Position numbers and translations under genes: made by a program | Source: RGZA01 sp041917755 | Lineage (GTDB): Bacteria > Pseudomonadota > Alphaproteobacteria > UBA9219 > RGZA01 | DNA length: 64,000 bases | Direction of reading: 5' to 3' | Assembly: GCA_041917755.1 (NCBI GenBank) | Contig: JAYRWY010000007.1 | Coordinates: 62,001 to 126,000, forward strand | The notes under the pieces: model-generated | Seen by the model: only the letters and a program-made list of their open reading frames with translations | What the model was told of the DNA's origin: nothing | Databases searched by the model: none | Part shown: positions 27,681-36,042 of the stretch, in pieces | Layout: each line of letters begins with the position of its first letter | Position numbering within the stretch: the first letter of the stretch is position 1

Positions 27681-28727
27681 ATGCTGATTTGCAAGAATGA
27701 CCATTTGATAGCTGTAACATGGATGATGGTTTTGTTTGCAGCATTAGCGGGTGTTGCCCAGCCATCCCTGGCGGCAACAAATAAAAAGAATGAAACTGCC
27801 AAGGCAAGTTTTTCGGATGGCACGCGCAGCAAGCGGCTTGGACCGCAGGCGCAGACAGTGGATGTATCAGGTTTTTTTGACGTCAAAAAACCAAAGCCAA
27901 AAACCAAGCGCGTACGCGCCAAACCCGATACAGTGGCGGGTGCGGATTTTGTTATCGACGGTGTCGAGGATTTGAATGATCGCCCGCCCATTGAAAAATT
28001 AATGGGTTACATCAATCGCGCGCGCCTCGCCCTGGCAGTCAATAACCATGAACTGGCGGTTCAGCATATCAACCGTGCGGTCAGCGAATGCGCATTTTTA
28101 AAAGATACATCGCCGCAGCCAATGATTACCCATATCAAGATAGGTAATTTTTTATATAGTCACGGCAAACATCTTGCGGATTATTATTATTTCCCGGTTG
28201 GATCCGAGTTGCAGGAATGGCAAAACCCGCACGCCGCCCCGTTTTGGGCGCAGCAAGGCGGGCTGGGTGTTCGGGATGTTCAATTGGCCCATGTCATGAT
28301 CACCATGAACGCCGATGATGTGTCGAGTATCTTGAAAACATCAAAGCAGGCGATTGCCGATAACCGTAAGGATCAGGCGCAGGATATTCTGACGCGGCTG
28401 AATAATAAAATTGCCACGACAGAAAAATCTGAAGAATTGCCGCTGACCAAGGCCAAAGACAATGTGGTGCTAGCCAATTATTTTCTGGTTGCCGGAAATT
28501 ATGAAGCATCACGCAATGCGCTGCGCCATGCGCGGGACGGGCTGAATGATGCCCGGAAAAAAGAGCATGACCAGGCTAACCGGCAGAATCTGGATCTGTT
28601 GAGCCAGGAAATCCAGAAGACCGAAAAGCAGCTGCAGGCCAAAAATCCGACCTTGCTTGGGGATGCCAGCGCCCAGCTAGAAGATTGGTGGAACAGGCTA
28701 AATCAGTGGTCCGGGACAGAGGATTAA
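27681..28727 (+). CDS. exported YfdX-like protein
   Basis: A 348-residue protein from the ATG at 27681, which gives a signal peptide (MMVLFAALAGVAQPSLA). A frame starting at 27624 would overlap the previous gene and place a charged segment in front. From about residue 90 the sequence has the helical layout of YfdX: a pair of helices (YINRARLALAVNNHELAVQHI), the segment YYFPVGSE, then DVQLAHVMITMNADDVSSIL and a final helical pair with NYEASRNALRHARDGL. YfdX is a periplasmic protein linked to acid and multidrug stress response. The match is by pattern and moderate. A Lys/Gln-rich tail follows. Confidence 0.6.
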   Translation: MLICKNDHLIAVTWMMVLFAALAGVAQPSLAATNKKNETAKASFSDGTRSKRLGPQAQTVDVSGFFDVKKPKPKTKRVRAKPDTVAGADFVIDGVEDLNDRPPIEKLMGYINRARLALAVNNHELAVQHINRAVSECAFLKDTSPQPMITHIKIGNFLYSHGKHLADYYYFPVGSELQEWQNPHAAPFWAQQGGLGVRDVQLAHVMITMNADDVSSILKTSKQAIADNRKDQAQDILTRLNNKIATTEKSEELPLTKAKDNVVLANYFLVAGNYEASRNALRHARDGLNDARKKEHDQANRQNLDLLSQEIQKTEKQLQAKNPTLLGDASAQLEDWWNRLNQWSGTED

Positions 28728-28827
28728 TGTGCAACAGCCCTGTCAAACTATGGCGGTTGCCACAAAACCTAATGGATTTTTTATGCCCTTATCCGCCATT
28801 CTGGGCTTATATGAGGGGAGGCGCCCC

Positions 28828-28869
28828 ATGACAGGCAACAAAATTATTTGTAATGTGTGGCGCAAGTGA
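28828..28869 (+). CDS. possible 13-residue leader peptide upstream of the KdpD-like kinase
   Basis: ATG preceded by a strong GAGGGGAGG, encoding MTGNKIICNVWRK and stopping five bases before the ATG at 28875. The kinase start itself has no ribosome binding site, so the kinase could be translated by re-initiation after this peptide. Alternatively the short frame is a remnant of a longer N-terminus. The evidence is only the strong ribosome binding site and the spacing. Confidence 0.3.
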   Translation: MTGNKIICNVWRK

Positions 28870-28874
28870 ATGGT

Positions 28875-30899
28875 ATGCCAACGGCAATAGAAGAATATAA
28901 GGAAATTATTGTTGCATGCTTGGGTCATCATCCGCAGATGATGATCCTGCTACGACGGGCCAGCAGTCTGGCGCGCCGCAAGGGGCTTGGGTGGATTGCG
29001 TTGCATGTTGAAGAAACGCGCCGCAAGACAAATACCAAAGCCTGGCAGGAAGAGCGCGTTCGCATTTTACAAAATCTCCATCTGGCCGAAGAGATGGGCG
29101 CAGAAATCAAAATCATCAAGGCGCCGTCATTTTCGGAAGGATTAAAAATATTTCTTGATGAACTGGCGGCCAAAACCCGTATTTCATTTTTTATTGGCGC
29201 TGTGGATAGCCCGGATGAAGAAATTCCATTCATTGGCGATGGCACCCCGCGGCGGATAGAAAAACTTTTGCCGCCGGGTAGCAATCTGGAGCTGGTCAAC
29301 TTTCGCGCGCCAGTGCGCAATCGCAGCCTATATAAGGAAATTCTTGAAAACCATTTTAACATTCGTGATGTGGCCTATGCCATCCTGGCGGTAGCAGTTG
29401 CAACGCTGGTATTATTCTGTCTGCAGGCTGTTTTGCCCGAAGGGTTTAATAACCTTCGAAACCGCACGATGGTATATATTATTGCCTGCGTATTTGTTTC
29501 CATTCGCTTCGGGTTATTGCCTGGCCTGATTACCAGTATCGCCAGCTTTTTTGCGATGAATTATATGTTCGAGACGGTGGTTATTCCTTCGAGCATTGTT
29601 AAAAATCTGCAAATTGATAGCCCGCCGATGATGGTCAGTTTGGGGTTATATATTTTGTGTTCGGTGGCGGTGAGCGCAATTGCCGGAAAGTCGCATGATA
29701 TATTGCAGATGATGCGTCGTCAGGTTAGCCAGTTGCAAATCCCGCAGCGCATTTATGCCAGCAGCCTTAAAGCCAATACCGTGATGGCGGCATTGGAAGC
29801 CGTTCATAAAGAAATCAAGGTCAGCCTCGATTTGGAAACGGTATTTTTTCTTCCGTCCGTGCAATATGCCGACCGCGTGGAAGCCATGTATCCATCCGGC
29901 ATTGAATTGGCGCGAGAAGATATCGACGCATTGACCTGCAGTTGGCGTGAATTCCGCGTTACGGGTGCAGGCACACACCATTTTGCCAAGGCATCATATT
30001 GCTTCCGTCCGTTGTTGACCAATGAAGTGGCCAGCGGGGTAATGGCAGTAAAAGCAGATAGGCATTTTTTTGAAAATCAGGATATTTCCGGAACCTTGGC
30101 AACGATTGCCGATGTTGCGGCATTGGTGATTGAGCGTTTGCGTCTTACCCAGCAAACGCAGGAAGCCAATATTCGTGAGGAAAAGGAAAGTCTGAGGGCA
30201 TTGTTACTGTCCAGCGTGTCGCATGATTTGAAAACGCCATTGGCATCGGTGATTGGTTCCTTGAGTGCTATCCGCGGGATGAAGGGTTTCCTGCCGCAGG
30301 AGCAAAAAGACATTCTGTTGCAAACGGCACTGGATGAAGCGCGTCGTCTGGACGGGTTTATCACCAACATTCTGGAAATGACGCGTCTTGAATCCGGCCA
30401 GATTAATTTCAAGCAGCAATGGACCTCGCCCTATGACCTGCTGGGCAGTGTGACGCGGCGCTTTCAGGACAAGTTTTCCGAGCGGCCCTTATTGATTGAT
30501 AAAGCCAGCGTTGCTGCGCTGGAAGTGATGTCTGACCCGATGCTGCTGGAGCAGGTGTTTCAGAACATTCTGGATAATGCGGTGAAATATGCACCGGGCG
30601 GCAGTGCGATCTCCATTTGGGCCGAGGCCGATGGCGATTTGATGAAATTACACATTCGTGACCGCGGCAAAGGCATTCCTGAAGACCAGTTGGAAAAGAT
30701 ATTTGATAAATATACGCGCTTGAAGAAAACCGACAGTAATGTGGCTGGTACCGGATTGGGCCTTGCTATTGCACGCACCATATTGCGCGCACAAAAAGCC
30801 GATGTGGTTGCGTCCAACCATCCGGAAGGCGGGGCCGTATTTACATTTGTTTTCCCGCAGTGGCGCGTGCTTGACCTTGCAGTGAAGGTGGCCGAATGA
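28875..30899 (+). CDS. KdpD-like sensor histidine kinase lacking the N-terminal KdpD domain
   Basis: A 674-residue kinase. Order: universal-stress-like domain (about 1-145), four membrane helices of the DUF4118 type (about 165-270), a GAF-like domain (about 300-430), then HisKA with the phospho-His in SVSHDLKTPLAS (His at about residue 450) and HATPase with NILDNAVKYAP and GTGLGLAIARTIL. Classical KdpD also has an N-terminal Walker-containing sensor domain of about 200 residues; here it is absent. The start is either GTG 28857 or ATG 28875; the latter follows a possible leader peptide. It overlaps the receiver gene by 4 bases (ATGA). No kdpFABC operon is present in the window. Confidence 0.85.
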   Translation: MPTAIEEYKEIIVACLGHHPQMMILLRRASSLARRKGLGWIALHVEETRRKTNTKAWQEERVRILQNLHLAEEMGAEIKIIKAPSFSEGLKIFLDELAAKTRISFFIGAVDSPDEEIPFIGDGTPRRIEKLLPPGSNLELVNFRAPVRNRSLYKEILENHFNIRDVAYAILAVAVATLVLFCLQAVLPEGFNNLRNRTMVYIIACVFVSIRFGLLPGLITSIASFFAMNYMFETVVIPSSIVKNLQIDSPPMMVSLGLYILCSVAVSAIAGKSHDILQMMRRQVSQLQIPQRIYASSLKANTVMAALEAVHKEIKVSLDLETVFFLPSVQYADRVEAMYPSGIELAREDIDALTCSWREFRVTGAGTHHFAKASYCFRPLLTNEVASGVMAVKADRHFFENQDISGTLATIADVAALVIERLRLTQQTQEANIREEKESLRALLLSSVSHDLKTPLASVIGSLSAIRGMKGFLPQEQKDILLQTALDEARRLDGFITNILEMTRLESGQINFKQQWTSPYDLLGSVTRRFQDKFSERPLLIDKASVAALEVMSDPMLLEQVFQNILDNAVKYAPGGSAISIWAEADGDLMKLHIRDRGKGIPEDQLEKIFDKYTRLKKTDSNVAGTGLGLAIARTILRAQKADVVASNHPEGGAVFTFVFPQWRVLDLAVKVAE

Positions 30900-31285
30900 A
30901 CATGCTTCAAGGTAAACGAATATTATTAGTCGACGATACACCGTCCATTCGCACGTTCTTGCGCATTGCGTTGCAAGCACGCGGTGCACAATGCAACGAA
31001 GCTGCGACTGCGCAAGAGGCCTTGGAGATGTGCAAGGAATTTACACCGGACTTCATTATACTGGATATCGGTTTGCCGGATGTAGATGGACTTGATTTGC
31101 TGCCACAGCTTTACAAATCGCTTGAGCATATTAAAACGCCGCATGTCATCGTGTTGACGGTGCGTAGCGACCAGAGTACCGCCAGTAAGGCCAAGGAGCT
31201 GGGGGCGGACGCCTTTATGTCAAAACCGTTTATGGTGGATGATTTATTTGACGTGATTTCACGCCAAATACATGCCCCGGCTTGA
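30896..31285 (+). CDS. single-domain response regulator (CheY-like receiver)
   Basis: A 129-residue receiver domain only: acidic pocket VDD at about residues 13-15, phospho-acceptor Asp in FIILDIGLPDVDG, Thr in VLTVRS and Lys in MSKPF. It lacks an output domain, so it probably relays a phosphoryl group or docks to a partner. It overlaps the upstream KdpD-like kinase gene (ATGA), so the kinase is its likely partner. A second OmpR-type regulator with an output domain lies close by on the opposite strand (31671-32384). Confidence 0.88.
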   Translation: MNMLQGKRILLVDDTPSIRTFLRIALQARGAQCNEAATAQEALEMCKEFTPDFIILDIGLPDVDGLDLLPQLYKSLEHIKTPHVIVLTVRSDQSTASKAKELGADAFMSKPFMVDDLFDVISRQIHAPA

Positions 31286-31413
31286 TATTTATGCGCTCTT
31301 TATAACTTTATGGCACGGCCACCTCGCCCGCTGATGCGGGTTTGGGCTATATCTTGGTCATCGATGAGTTCAATCCTATCAACATTCATCACATCATCAT
31401 TATGGAGATACCT

Positions 31414-31650
31414 ATGAAAGCTTCTTTACCTGTAACTGCCATTGTTCTTGCAAGTGTCTTGACGTTAACGGCGTGCGGTGACCGCCCGGGTGAGCGTGCA
31501 TTATCGGGCGCGGGTATCGGTGCGGGTACGGGCGCTGTAGGCGCTGCATTGTTGGGCGCAAATCCATTGACCGGCGCATTGCTGGGCGGCGGTGTGGGCG
31601 CGGTAACGGGGGCGGCTACATCCAAGAAGCAAATTAATCTTGGAAAATAA
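31414..31650 (+). CDS. Gly-zipper lipoprotein (YmgG-like)
   Basis: A 78-residue lipoprotein: signal peptide with lipobox LTAC (Cys at about 21), then a Gly/Ala-rich zipper (GAGIGAGTGAVGAALLG...GGGVGAVTGA). Such glycine-zipper lipoproteins insert in the envelope and often belong to stress or osmotic regulons. The start at 31414 follows GGAGA; an upstream ATG at 31342 would add an unlikely hydrophilic N-terminus. It lies between two response regulator genes. Confidence 0.75.
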   Translation: MKASLPVTAIVLASVLTLTACGDRPGERALSGAGIGAGTGAVGAALLGANPLTGALLGGGVGAVTGAATSKKQINLGK

Positions 31651-31670
31651 TCTGGATAAAGGGTGCGATA

Positions 31671-32384
31671 TCAGGCCGCTTTGGAGGCTGGCTTAATGGT
31701 TTCCATGCGGTAGCCAATGCCAGGTTCGGTAGTGATGTATTGCGGGCATGATGCGTCCGGCTCTACTTTATCACGCAGCTGACTGATATATACCCGCAGA
31801 TATTGCATATCACCATCATGAGCTGGCCCCCAAACATCCTTGAGGATTTGTTTGTGGGTCAGCATCTTGCCACGGTGCAAGATGAAATAACGAAGCAGCT
31901 CGTACTCCTTGGGAGTGAAGGTTGTTTTTTCGCCATCCAGATATACTTCATGGCGAACCAAATCCATACGAATGCGACCATTCTCGAGTTCTGGTGATCC
32001 TGCCTCTACTGCGGCGGCTTTGCGCAGACTTGCGCCGATGCGGGCCAATAGCACATCCGGGTTGAATGGTTTGGTGACGTAGTCATCCGCGCCAAGGGTC
32101 AGGGCCTGTATCACTTCATCATCATCGCTACGTACCGAGCAAATAATAATGGGAACCTGTGTCCATTCACGCAGCGCCGTAATAACCTCTTTGCCATCCA
32201 TGTCAGGCAGGCCCAGGTCCAATAGGACTAAATCCGGTTTAACCGAGGCCGCCATGCGCAACGCAATCTTTCCTGCCTCAGCTTCGGCGCATTTATACGA
32301 TGCACTTTCAAGTGTGATTTTCAAAAGCTTACGCAGTTGCGGTTCATCATCAACAACGAGCACGGTGCTCTTAATCTGGTTCAT
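31671..32384 (-). CDS. KdpE-like OmpR-family response regulator
   Basis: A 237-residue two-domain regulator. The receiver has VDDEPQ, phospho-Asp in VLLDLGLPDMDG and Lys in VTKPF. The C-terminal winged helix (about 130-230) has the KdpE-like FTPKEYELLRYFILHRGKMLTHKQIL and ends YITTEPGIGYRM. It lies 20 bases tail-to-tail from the lipoprotein gene. I chose the start 32384, which has AAGGA upstream, over 32408. The partner kinase is probably the KdpD-like kinase at 28875-30899; it is not adjacent to a kinase on its own strand. Its gene is divergent from csbD. Confidence 0.85.
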   Translation of the reverse strand: MNQIKSTVLVVDDEPQLRKLLKITLESASYKCAEAEAGKIALRMAASVKPDLVLLDLGLPDMDGKEVITALREWTQVPIIICSVRSDDDEVIQALTLGADDYVTKPFNPDVLLARIGASLRKAAAVEAGSPELENGRIRMDLVRHEVYLDGEKTTFTPKEYELLRYFILHRGKMLTHKQILKDVWGPAHDGDMQYLRVYISQLRDKVEPDASCPQYITTEPGIGYRMETIKPASKAA

Positions 32385-32642
32385 TATGAATCCTTGGGTT
32401 GTGTGCATGCATTATATGACACAAAAAATAATCGCAATTTTCCTTATCAACAATGCCTTTCTTGCATAAAAAACGATTTAGTTTGGTTGCCTTAATTCCT
32501 TAATGGCTCTCTTTATGCCGAATTTATGAAATAAGGCGACTGGCATACTGCAAACATATGCACGGTTTGCCATGGTGTGTGCACGCCAACATTGGCGCTG
32601 ACTTCCAAGCAATTACATCCAAACCCAATCAAGGAGATCGAG

Positions 32643-32876
32643 ATGAATAGTGCACAACTTGAAGGTAACTGGGAACAGTTCAAAGGTAAGCTGAAAGAAA
32701 CCTGGGGCAAGTTGACCGATGATGATCTGGCGCTTGCACAAGGTAAGGCCGAGCAGTTCTTTGGCAAAGTCAAAGAAAAGCACGGTATTGCCGTGGAAGA
32801 AGCCGAGGCACTTTATAAGAAACTTGCGCAGGCCGCTCGCTACAAGGAGTTGGTCGGCAAGAAGAACGCCGCTTAA
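32643..32876 (+). CDS. CsbD-family stress protein
   Basis: A 77-residue charged protein with the CsbD signature: NWEQFKGKLKETWGKLTDDDLALAQGKAEQFFGKVKEKHGI (given in parts: NWEQFKGKLKETWG and KAEQFFGKVKEKHGI). CsbD-like proteins are small, cytosolic and induced by general stress in many bacteria; the molecular role is unknown. The start at 32643 has AGGAG at the right distance; an upstream ATG gives an unlikely extension. It leads a run of small stress-type genes. Confidence 0.88.
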   Translation: MNSAQLEGNWEQFKGKLKETWGKLTDDDLALAQGKAEQFFGKVKEKHGIAVEEAEALYKKLAQAARYKELVGKKNAA

Positions 32877-32892
32877 CGCGGCGTGGAACGAT

Positions 32893-32920
32893 CCTGATGC
32901 TGTGGTGAGGCAGCATCAGG
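32893..32920 (+). other. 10-bp hairpin between csbD and the DUF1328 gene
   Basis: CCTGATGCTG and CAGCATCAGG form a ten-base stem around an eight-base loop, 16 bases after the csbD stop. No run of T follows directly, so it may be an RNA stability element rather than a terminator. Confidence 0.6.
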
Positions 32921-32950
32921 AGTTCTGCTTTTGCATGAAGGGAGAAAGAC

Positions 32951-33133
32951 ATGCTGCATTGGATTATCACATTTCTGGTACTGGCCATTGTTGCCGCTGT
33001 ATTCGGATTTGGCGGGCTGGCAGTCGAGTTTGCGGCCATTGCTAAGTTTATGGCGCTGTTATTTGTCGTGCTGTTTGTTGCCAGCCTTATCTACGGCATC
33101 ATCACGGGGCGGCGACCCAACGTGACGTTATAA
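32951..33133 (+). CDS. DUF1328/YtjA-family small membrane protein
   Basis: A 60-residue membrane protein of two helices: LHWIITFLVLAIVAAVFGFGG and a second one LLFVVLFVASLIYGIITG, matching the DUF1328 (YtjA) family in length and layout. The ribosome binding site is GGGAGA. Family members are inner-membrane stress proteins of unknown role. It follows csbD by about 75 bases and precedes another small protein. Confidence 0.85.
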   Translation: MLHWIITFLVLAIVAAVFGFGGLAVEFAAIAKFMALLFVVLFVASLIYGIITGRRPNVTL

Positions 33134-33173
33134 CCACAGCTGTATGGTACAGCTACAGACATAGGAGACAATC

Positions 33174-33404
33174 ATGAGCTTTAAAATGATCTTGGGCGTA
33201 TTGGCCGTTATCTTGTTGGGCGCGATTACATGGAACATGTATGGCATGCCCGATAACCGGTCAACCGGTGAACGATTGGGAGATGCGATTAGCGCGTTGC
33301 CAAACGGTGTTGATGCCGCATCCCATGAGTTAAAGGATAAAACCCCGACGGATAAGTTGGGTGATGCAGTGAAAAAAGTCGGCGAAGATATCAAACATCC
33401 ATAA
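33174..33404 (+). CDS. small membrane-anchored protein (76 aa)
   Basis: One N-terminal membrane helix (about residues 3-20, FKMILGVLAVILLGAITW) is followed by a charged periplasmic tail that contains two similar short segments (GERLGDAISAL and DKLGDAVKKVGEDI). The ribosome binding site TAGGAG is good. It belongs to the csbD-DUF1328 run and ends before a terminator hairpin. No family recognised. Confidence 0.65.
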   Translation: MSFKMILGVLAVILLGAITWNMYGMPDNRSTGERLGDAISALPNGVDAASHELKDKTPTDKLGDAVKKVGEDIKHP

Positions 33405-33424
33405 CCGAACTGCGTCATTGGTGG

Positions 33425-33453
33425 GGCCGCCAGGGTTTCTCTGGCGGCCTTTA
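33425..33453 (+). terminator. intrinsic terminator
   Basis: GGCCGCCAG and CTGGCGGCC form a nine-base stem around a seven-base loop, followed by TTTAT. It closes the csbD-DUF1328-small protein run. Confidence 0.75.
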
Positions 33454-33481
33454 TCATGAGTATTTATCAAAAGGATGCTAT

Positions 33482-33913
33482 ATGAAACACGGTGAAGAGC
33501 AGGTGACGTTTCTGGAACAGATGTCACGCAAGGCAACGCATTATACCGGCACATCGGAAGCATTTTTGATCGCAGCCAGCTTGATTTTGATATGGTTGGC
33601 GGCCGGTCCGTTTGCCGGATTTTCCACACATTGGGAAAGCGTATTATTTGCGACAAGCGATATCGTTACCTTGATGATGGTGTTTTTGATTCAGCGTTCG
33701 CAGAATAAGGATTCGGCAGCCATGCAAATCAAGTTAAATGAAATTATTGCGGCCATACATGGCGCAAATAACAAAATCATCAATGTGGAACAGTTAAGCG
33801 AGGCCGAGATCAAGCTGCTGGTGGATCATTACAGCGTGTTGGCAGAAAAAGTACGTAATAAGGAAATGCCATCCAATAGCCGAGTATCCATTGACGATGT
33901 CAAACCATCATGA
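33482..33913 (+). CDS. low-affinity iron permease-like family protein
   Basis: A 143-residue protein with two membrane helices (about 27-45 and 56-74) and a soluble helical tail. It resembles the bacterial members of the low-affinity iron permease family (pattern SRKATHYTGTSEAFL and W... FSTHWESVLFATSDIVTLMMVFLIQRSQNKD, given in parts). The bacterial members are not shown to carry iron, so function remains open. It sits in a small-stress-gene neighbourhood. No partner operon is clear. Confidence 0.75.
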   Translation: MKHGEEQVTFLEQMSRKATHYTGTSEAFLIAASLILIWLAAGPFAGFSTHWESVLFATSDIVTLMMVFLIQRSQNKDSAAMQIKLNEIIAAIHGANNKIINVEQLSEAEIKLLVDHYSVLAEKVRNKEMPSNSRVSIDDVKPS

Positions 33914-33949
33914 CACCGCCAATGGAGAAGGCATTTAAGTTGTGATGAG

Positions 33950-34351
33950 TTATTTTACGACATCCAGCAGTTCGATTTTAAAAACCAGATCGGAATTTGG
34001 CGGGATGGCCGGTGTGGGTGAATGCGCGCCATATGCCAGTGCGGTGGGGCATACCACGCTTACCGTGCCGCCGACCTTCATATGGGATACGACTTCGGTC
34101 CAGCAGGGAATGACCTGATTGAGAGCGAAGGTTGCGGGTTTTCCGCGTTGATAGGAGCTATCAAATACGGTGCCGTCCTTTAAGGTGCCTTCGTAATTGA
34201 CTTTCACTGTATCAGTGGTGGCTGGTGTTGCGCCGGTGCCTTCTTTGATGGTGGTAATGACAATACCCGAAGCGGTTTTGGTTGCAGGCTGCGCGTGCGC
34301 GGGAACTGCCATGACAGCAAGTAGAGCAAGTACGAGAACAAGATAACGCAT
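33950..34351 (-). CDS. exported FKBP-type peptidyl-prolyl cis-trans isomerase
   Basis: A 133-residue protein: signal peptide (residues 1-20, AVPAHA) and an FKBP domain with YEGTLKDGTVFDSSYQRGKP, VIPCWTEVVSHMKVGG and LAYGAHSPTPAIPPNSDLVFKIELL (given in parts). FKBP isomerases speed proline isomerisation during folding in the periplasm. The typical G-W-x-E-x-L segment is CWTEVV here, with Cys instead of Gly. It is read on the minus strand, divergent from the arsC gene. Confidence 0.88.
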   Translation of the reverse strand: MRYLVLVLALLAVMAVPAHAQPATKTASGIVITTIKEGTGATPATTDTVKVNYEGTLKDGTVFDSSYQRGKPATFALNQVIPCWTEVVSHMKVGGTVSVVCPTALAYGAHSPTPAIPPNSDLVFKIELLDVVK

Positions 34352-34460
34352 GAAATATCCTTTGAGATGGTGGCGGGAATCGGACAGAAGAACAGTGTGG
34401 AAAGTTCCATGTCTTGGCTTTAAATATCAAGCATCATTCTTAAGTAAGCAAGGAACGATT

Positions 34461-34865
34461 ATGACTATCACCATTTATCATAATCCCGCCTGCGGGACAT
34501 CGCGCAACACCTTGGCCATGATACGGCAATCCGGGGTAGAGCCACAGGTGATTGAGTATTTAAAAACGCCGCCCGCGCGAACACAGTTGGTTGCATTGAT
34601 AAAAGCCATGGACGTAACCGCGCGAGAATTATTGCGCGAAAAAGGCACGCCATATCATGATTTAAAACTGGGTGACCCGAAATGGACCGAGGATGAGTTG
34701 ATCGATTTTATGGTCGCGCATCCTATTTTAATGAATCGGCCGATAGTGGTCACTGATAAGGGTGCAAAACTGTGTCGCCCATCGGAAGTGGTGTTAGACT
34801 TGCTGTCCAATCCCAATATCGGTGAGTTTGCCAAGGAAGACGGTGAAGTTGTTAAACCGCGTTAG
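34461..34865 (+). CDS. arsC: ArsC-family arsenate reductase (glutaredoxin type)
   Basis: A 134-residue thioredoxin-fold protein with ITIYHNPACGTSRNTL at the N-terminus; the Cys at position 11 is the nucleophile that attacks arsenate. The pattern RELLREKGTPYHDL and PILMNRPIVVTDKGAKLCRPSE (split here) also fits ArsC. The reductase makes arsenite for export. The start at 34461 has AAGGA upstream; a longer frame from 34350 overlaps the opposite gene. No arsenite pump or arsenic-type ArsR lies next to it, and the ArsR at 4071 is of another subgroup. Confidence 0.9.
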   Translation: MTITIYHNPACGTSRNTLAMIRQSGVEPQVIEYLKTPPARTQLVALIKAMDVTARELLREKGTPYHDLKLGDPKWTEDELIDFMVAHPILMNRPIVVTDKGAKLCRPSEVVLDLLSNPNIGEFAKEDGEVVKPR

Positions 34866-34915
34866 TATGTCTTGCCGAGTAATTTTAAAGGCCTTGCAAT
34901 AAAAAGGATTAAGCG

Positions 34916-35902
34916 ATGACCAAGAAGTGTTGTTTTGTGATATTTGTGATGATGTTGGCGGGTGCCGTGCCTGCTATGGCTGCCGGCCCTGGCGCAGATA
35001 TTACGCCTTCCAGCTATCAGTCAATGTTGAAGACCGGTATGGATGTCGACTGGCTTAAAACATCATCCGGGCGGCACCATTACAGTGAAAACGCAGTAAA
35101 AGATTTTAAGGCGGCTGGACTTTCCCATGTTCGCATACGTATCCGTGATGATGCCGATGTCAGGCTTTTGACCTTGATGGACCGCATCGTAAATGACTGT
35201 GTGCGAAACGGGCTTATTCCAATAATCGCATATCAAGCAGATTATTTTAAGAAATCGCCGGACGAGAGAAATATGGCCAAAGCCATTGCGTGGTGGCGCA
35301 CAGTTGCCGAACATACAAAGCATTATCCGGCAGTAGCATCCTTTGATCTGATTATTGAGGTGACGGATGCCTTAAACAACCAGCCTGATATTCTAAATCG
35401 TTTTTATGAACGCGCAGTCACGGAAATTCGCAAGACCAACCCGACGCGTATCATTTTCATCTCTCCGCGCGTACGTTCGGCACCCGAATATCTTGCAGAC
35501 CTTGCTATCCCATCAGCTCATAATAACCATTTAATGGCTGAATGGCATTTTTATGCATCAGGGCCTGACAAGAAAAATCCCAACAAACAGTGGACCAGGG
35601 GCACGCCGAAAGAAAAAGAACTTATCCGCGATAAAATCCGTTTAGCCCAGCAATGGTCGGAAAAAACGGGTATCAAAACATGGGTGGGTGCGTGGATGCC
35701 CGGCAACTATAACAAGGGAAACCATTTTACAATGCAGGAGCAAATCCAGTTTGCGCGGTTTGTGTCGTGTGAGCTGAACAAAGCCAATATTCCGTTTGCC
35801 TTTAACGCCGATAACAAATTCTATGATCGTGAACGCGGCGTATGGATGAAGGAGATGAAGCCGTTGTTACAGGAAATTGTCAGCCCGCATGCGTGCGAAT
35901 AG
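34916..35902 (+). CDS. exported GH5-like (cellulase-fold) protein, catalytic residues uncertain
   Basis: A 328-residue protein with a signal peptide (residues 1-22, AMA) and a (beta/alpha)8 layout like family 5 hydrolases: MLKTGMDVDW, LSHVRIRIRDD, LIPIIAYQAD, FDLIIEVTDAL, RIIFISPRVR, HLMAEWHFYASGP, KTWVGAWMPGNY. Usual GH5 enzymes have an N-E-P acid/base and a G-E-F nucleophile. Here the first Glu is in IIEVTD, and the position of the nucleophile reads WVGAWMPG with no Glu. It may be an inactive relative or use other residues. It stands alone between arsC and a regulator gene. Confidence 0.65.
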   Translation: MTKKCCFVIFVMMLAGAVPAMAAGPGADITPSSYQSMLKTGMDVDWLKTSSGRHHYSENAVKDFKAAGLSHVRIRIRDDADVRLLTLMDRIVNDCVRNGLIPIIAYQADYFKKSPDERNMAKAIAWWRTVAEHTKHYPAVASFDLIIEVTDALNNQPDILNRFYERAVTEIRKTNPTRIIFISPRVRSAPEYLADLAIPSAHNNHLMAEWHFYASGPDKKNPNKQWTRGTPKEKELIRDKIRLAQQWSEKTGIKTWVGAWMPGNYNKGNHFTMQEQIQFARFVSCELNKANIPFAFNADNKFYDRERGVWMKEMKPLLQEIVSPHACE

Positions 35903-36042
35903 TTAAAGAATATGCTGAATAAATTTGAGTTTGAGATATTCGCTTTGAAGGAAGCCGAAAAATAACGCACGGGCATAGTGGTTATCTTGCCCCGCCATGG
36001 CTGACTTGATTGGCTTGTGCCAGGATCCACGCGCGTTCTGCA

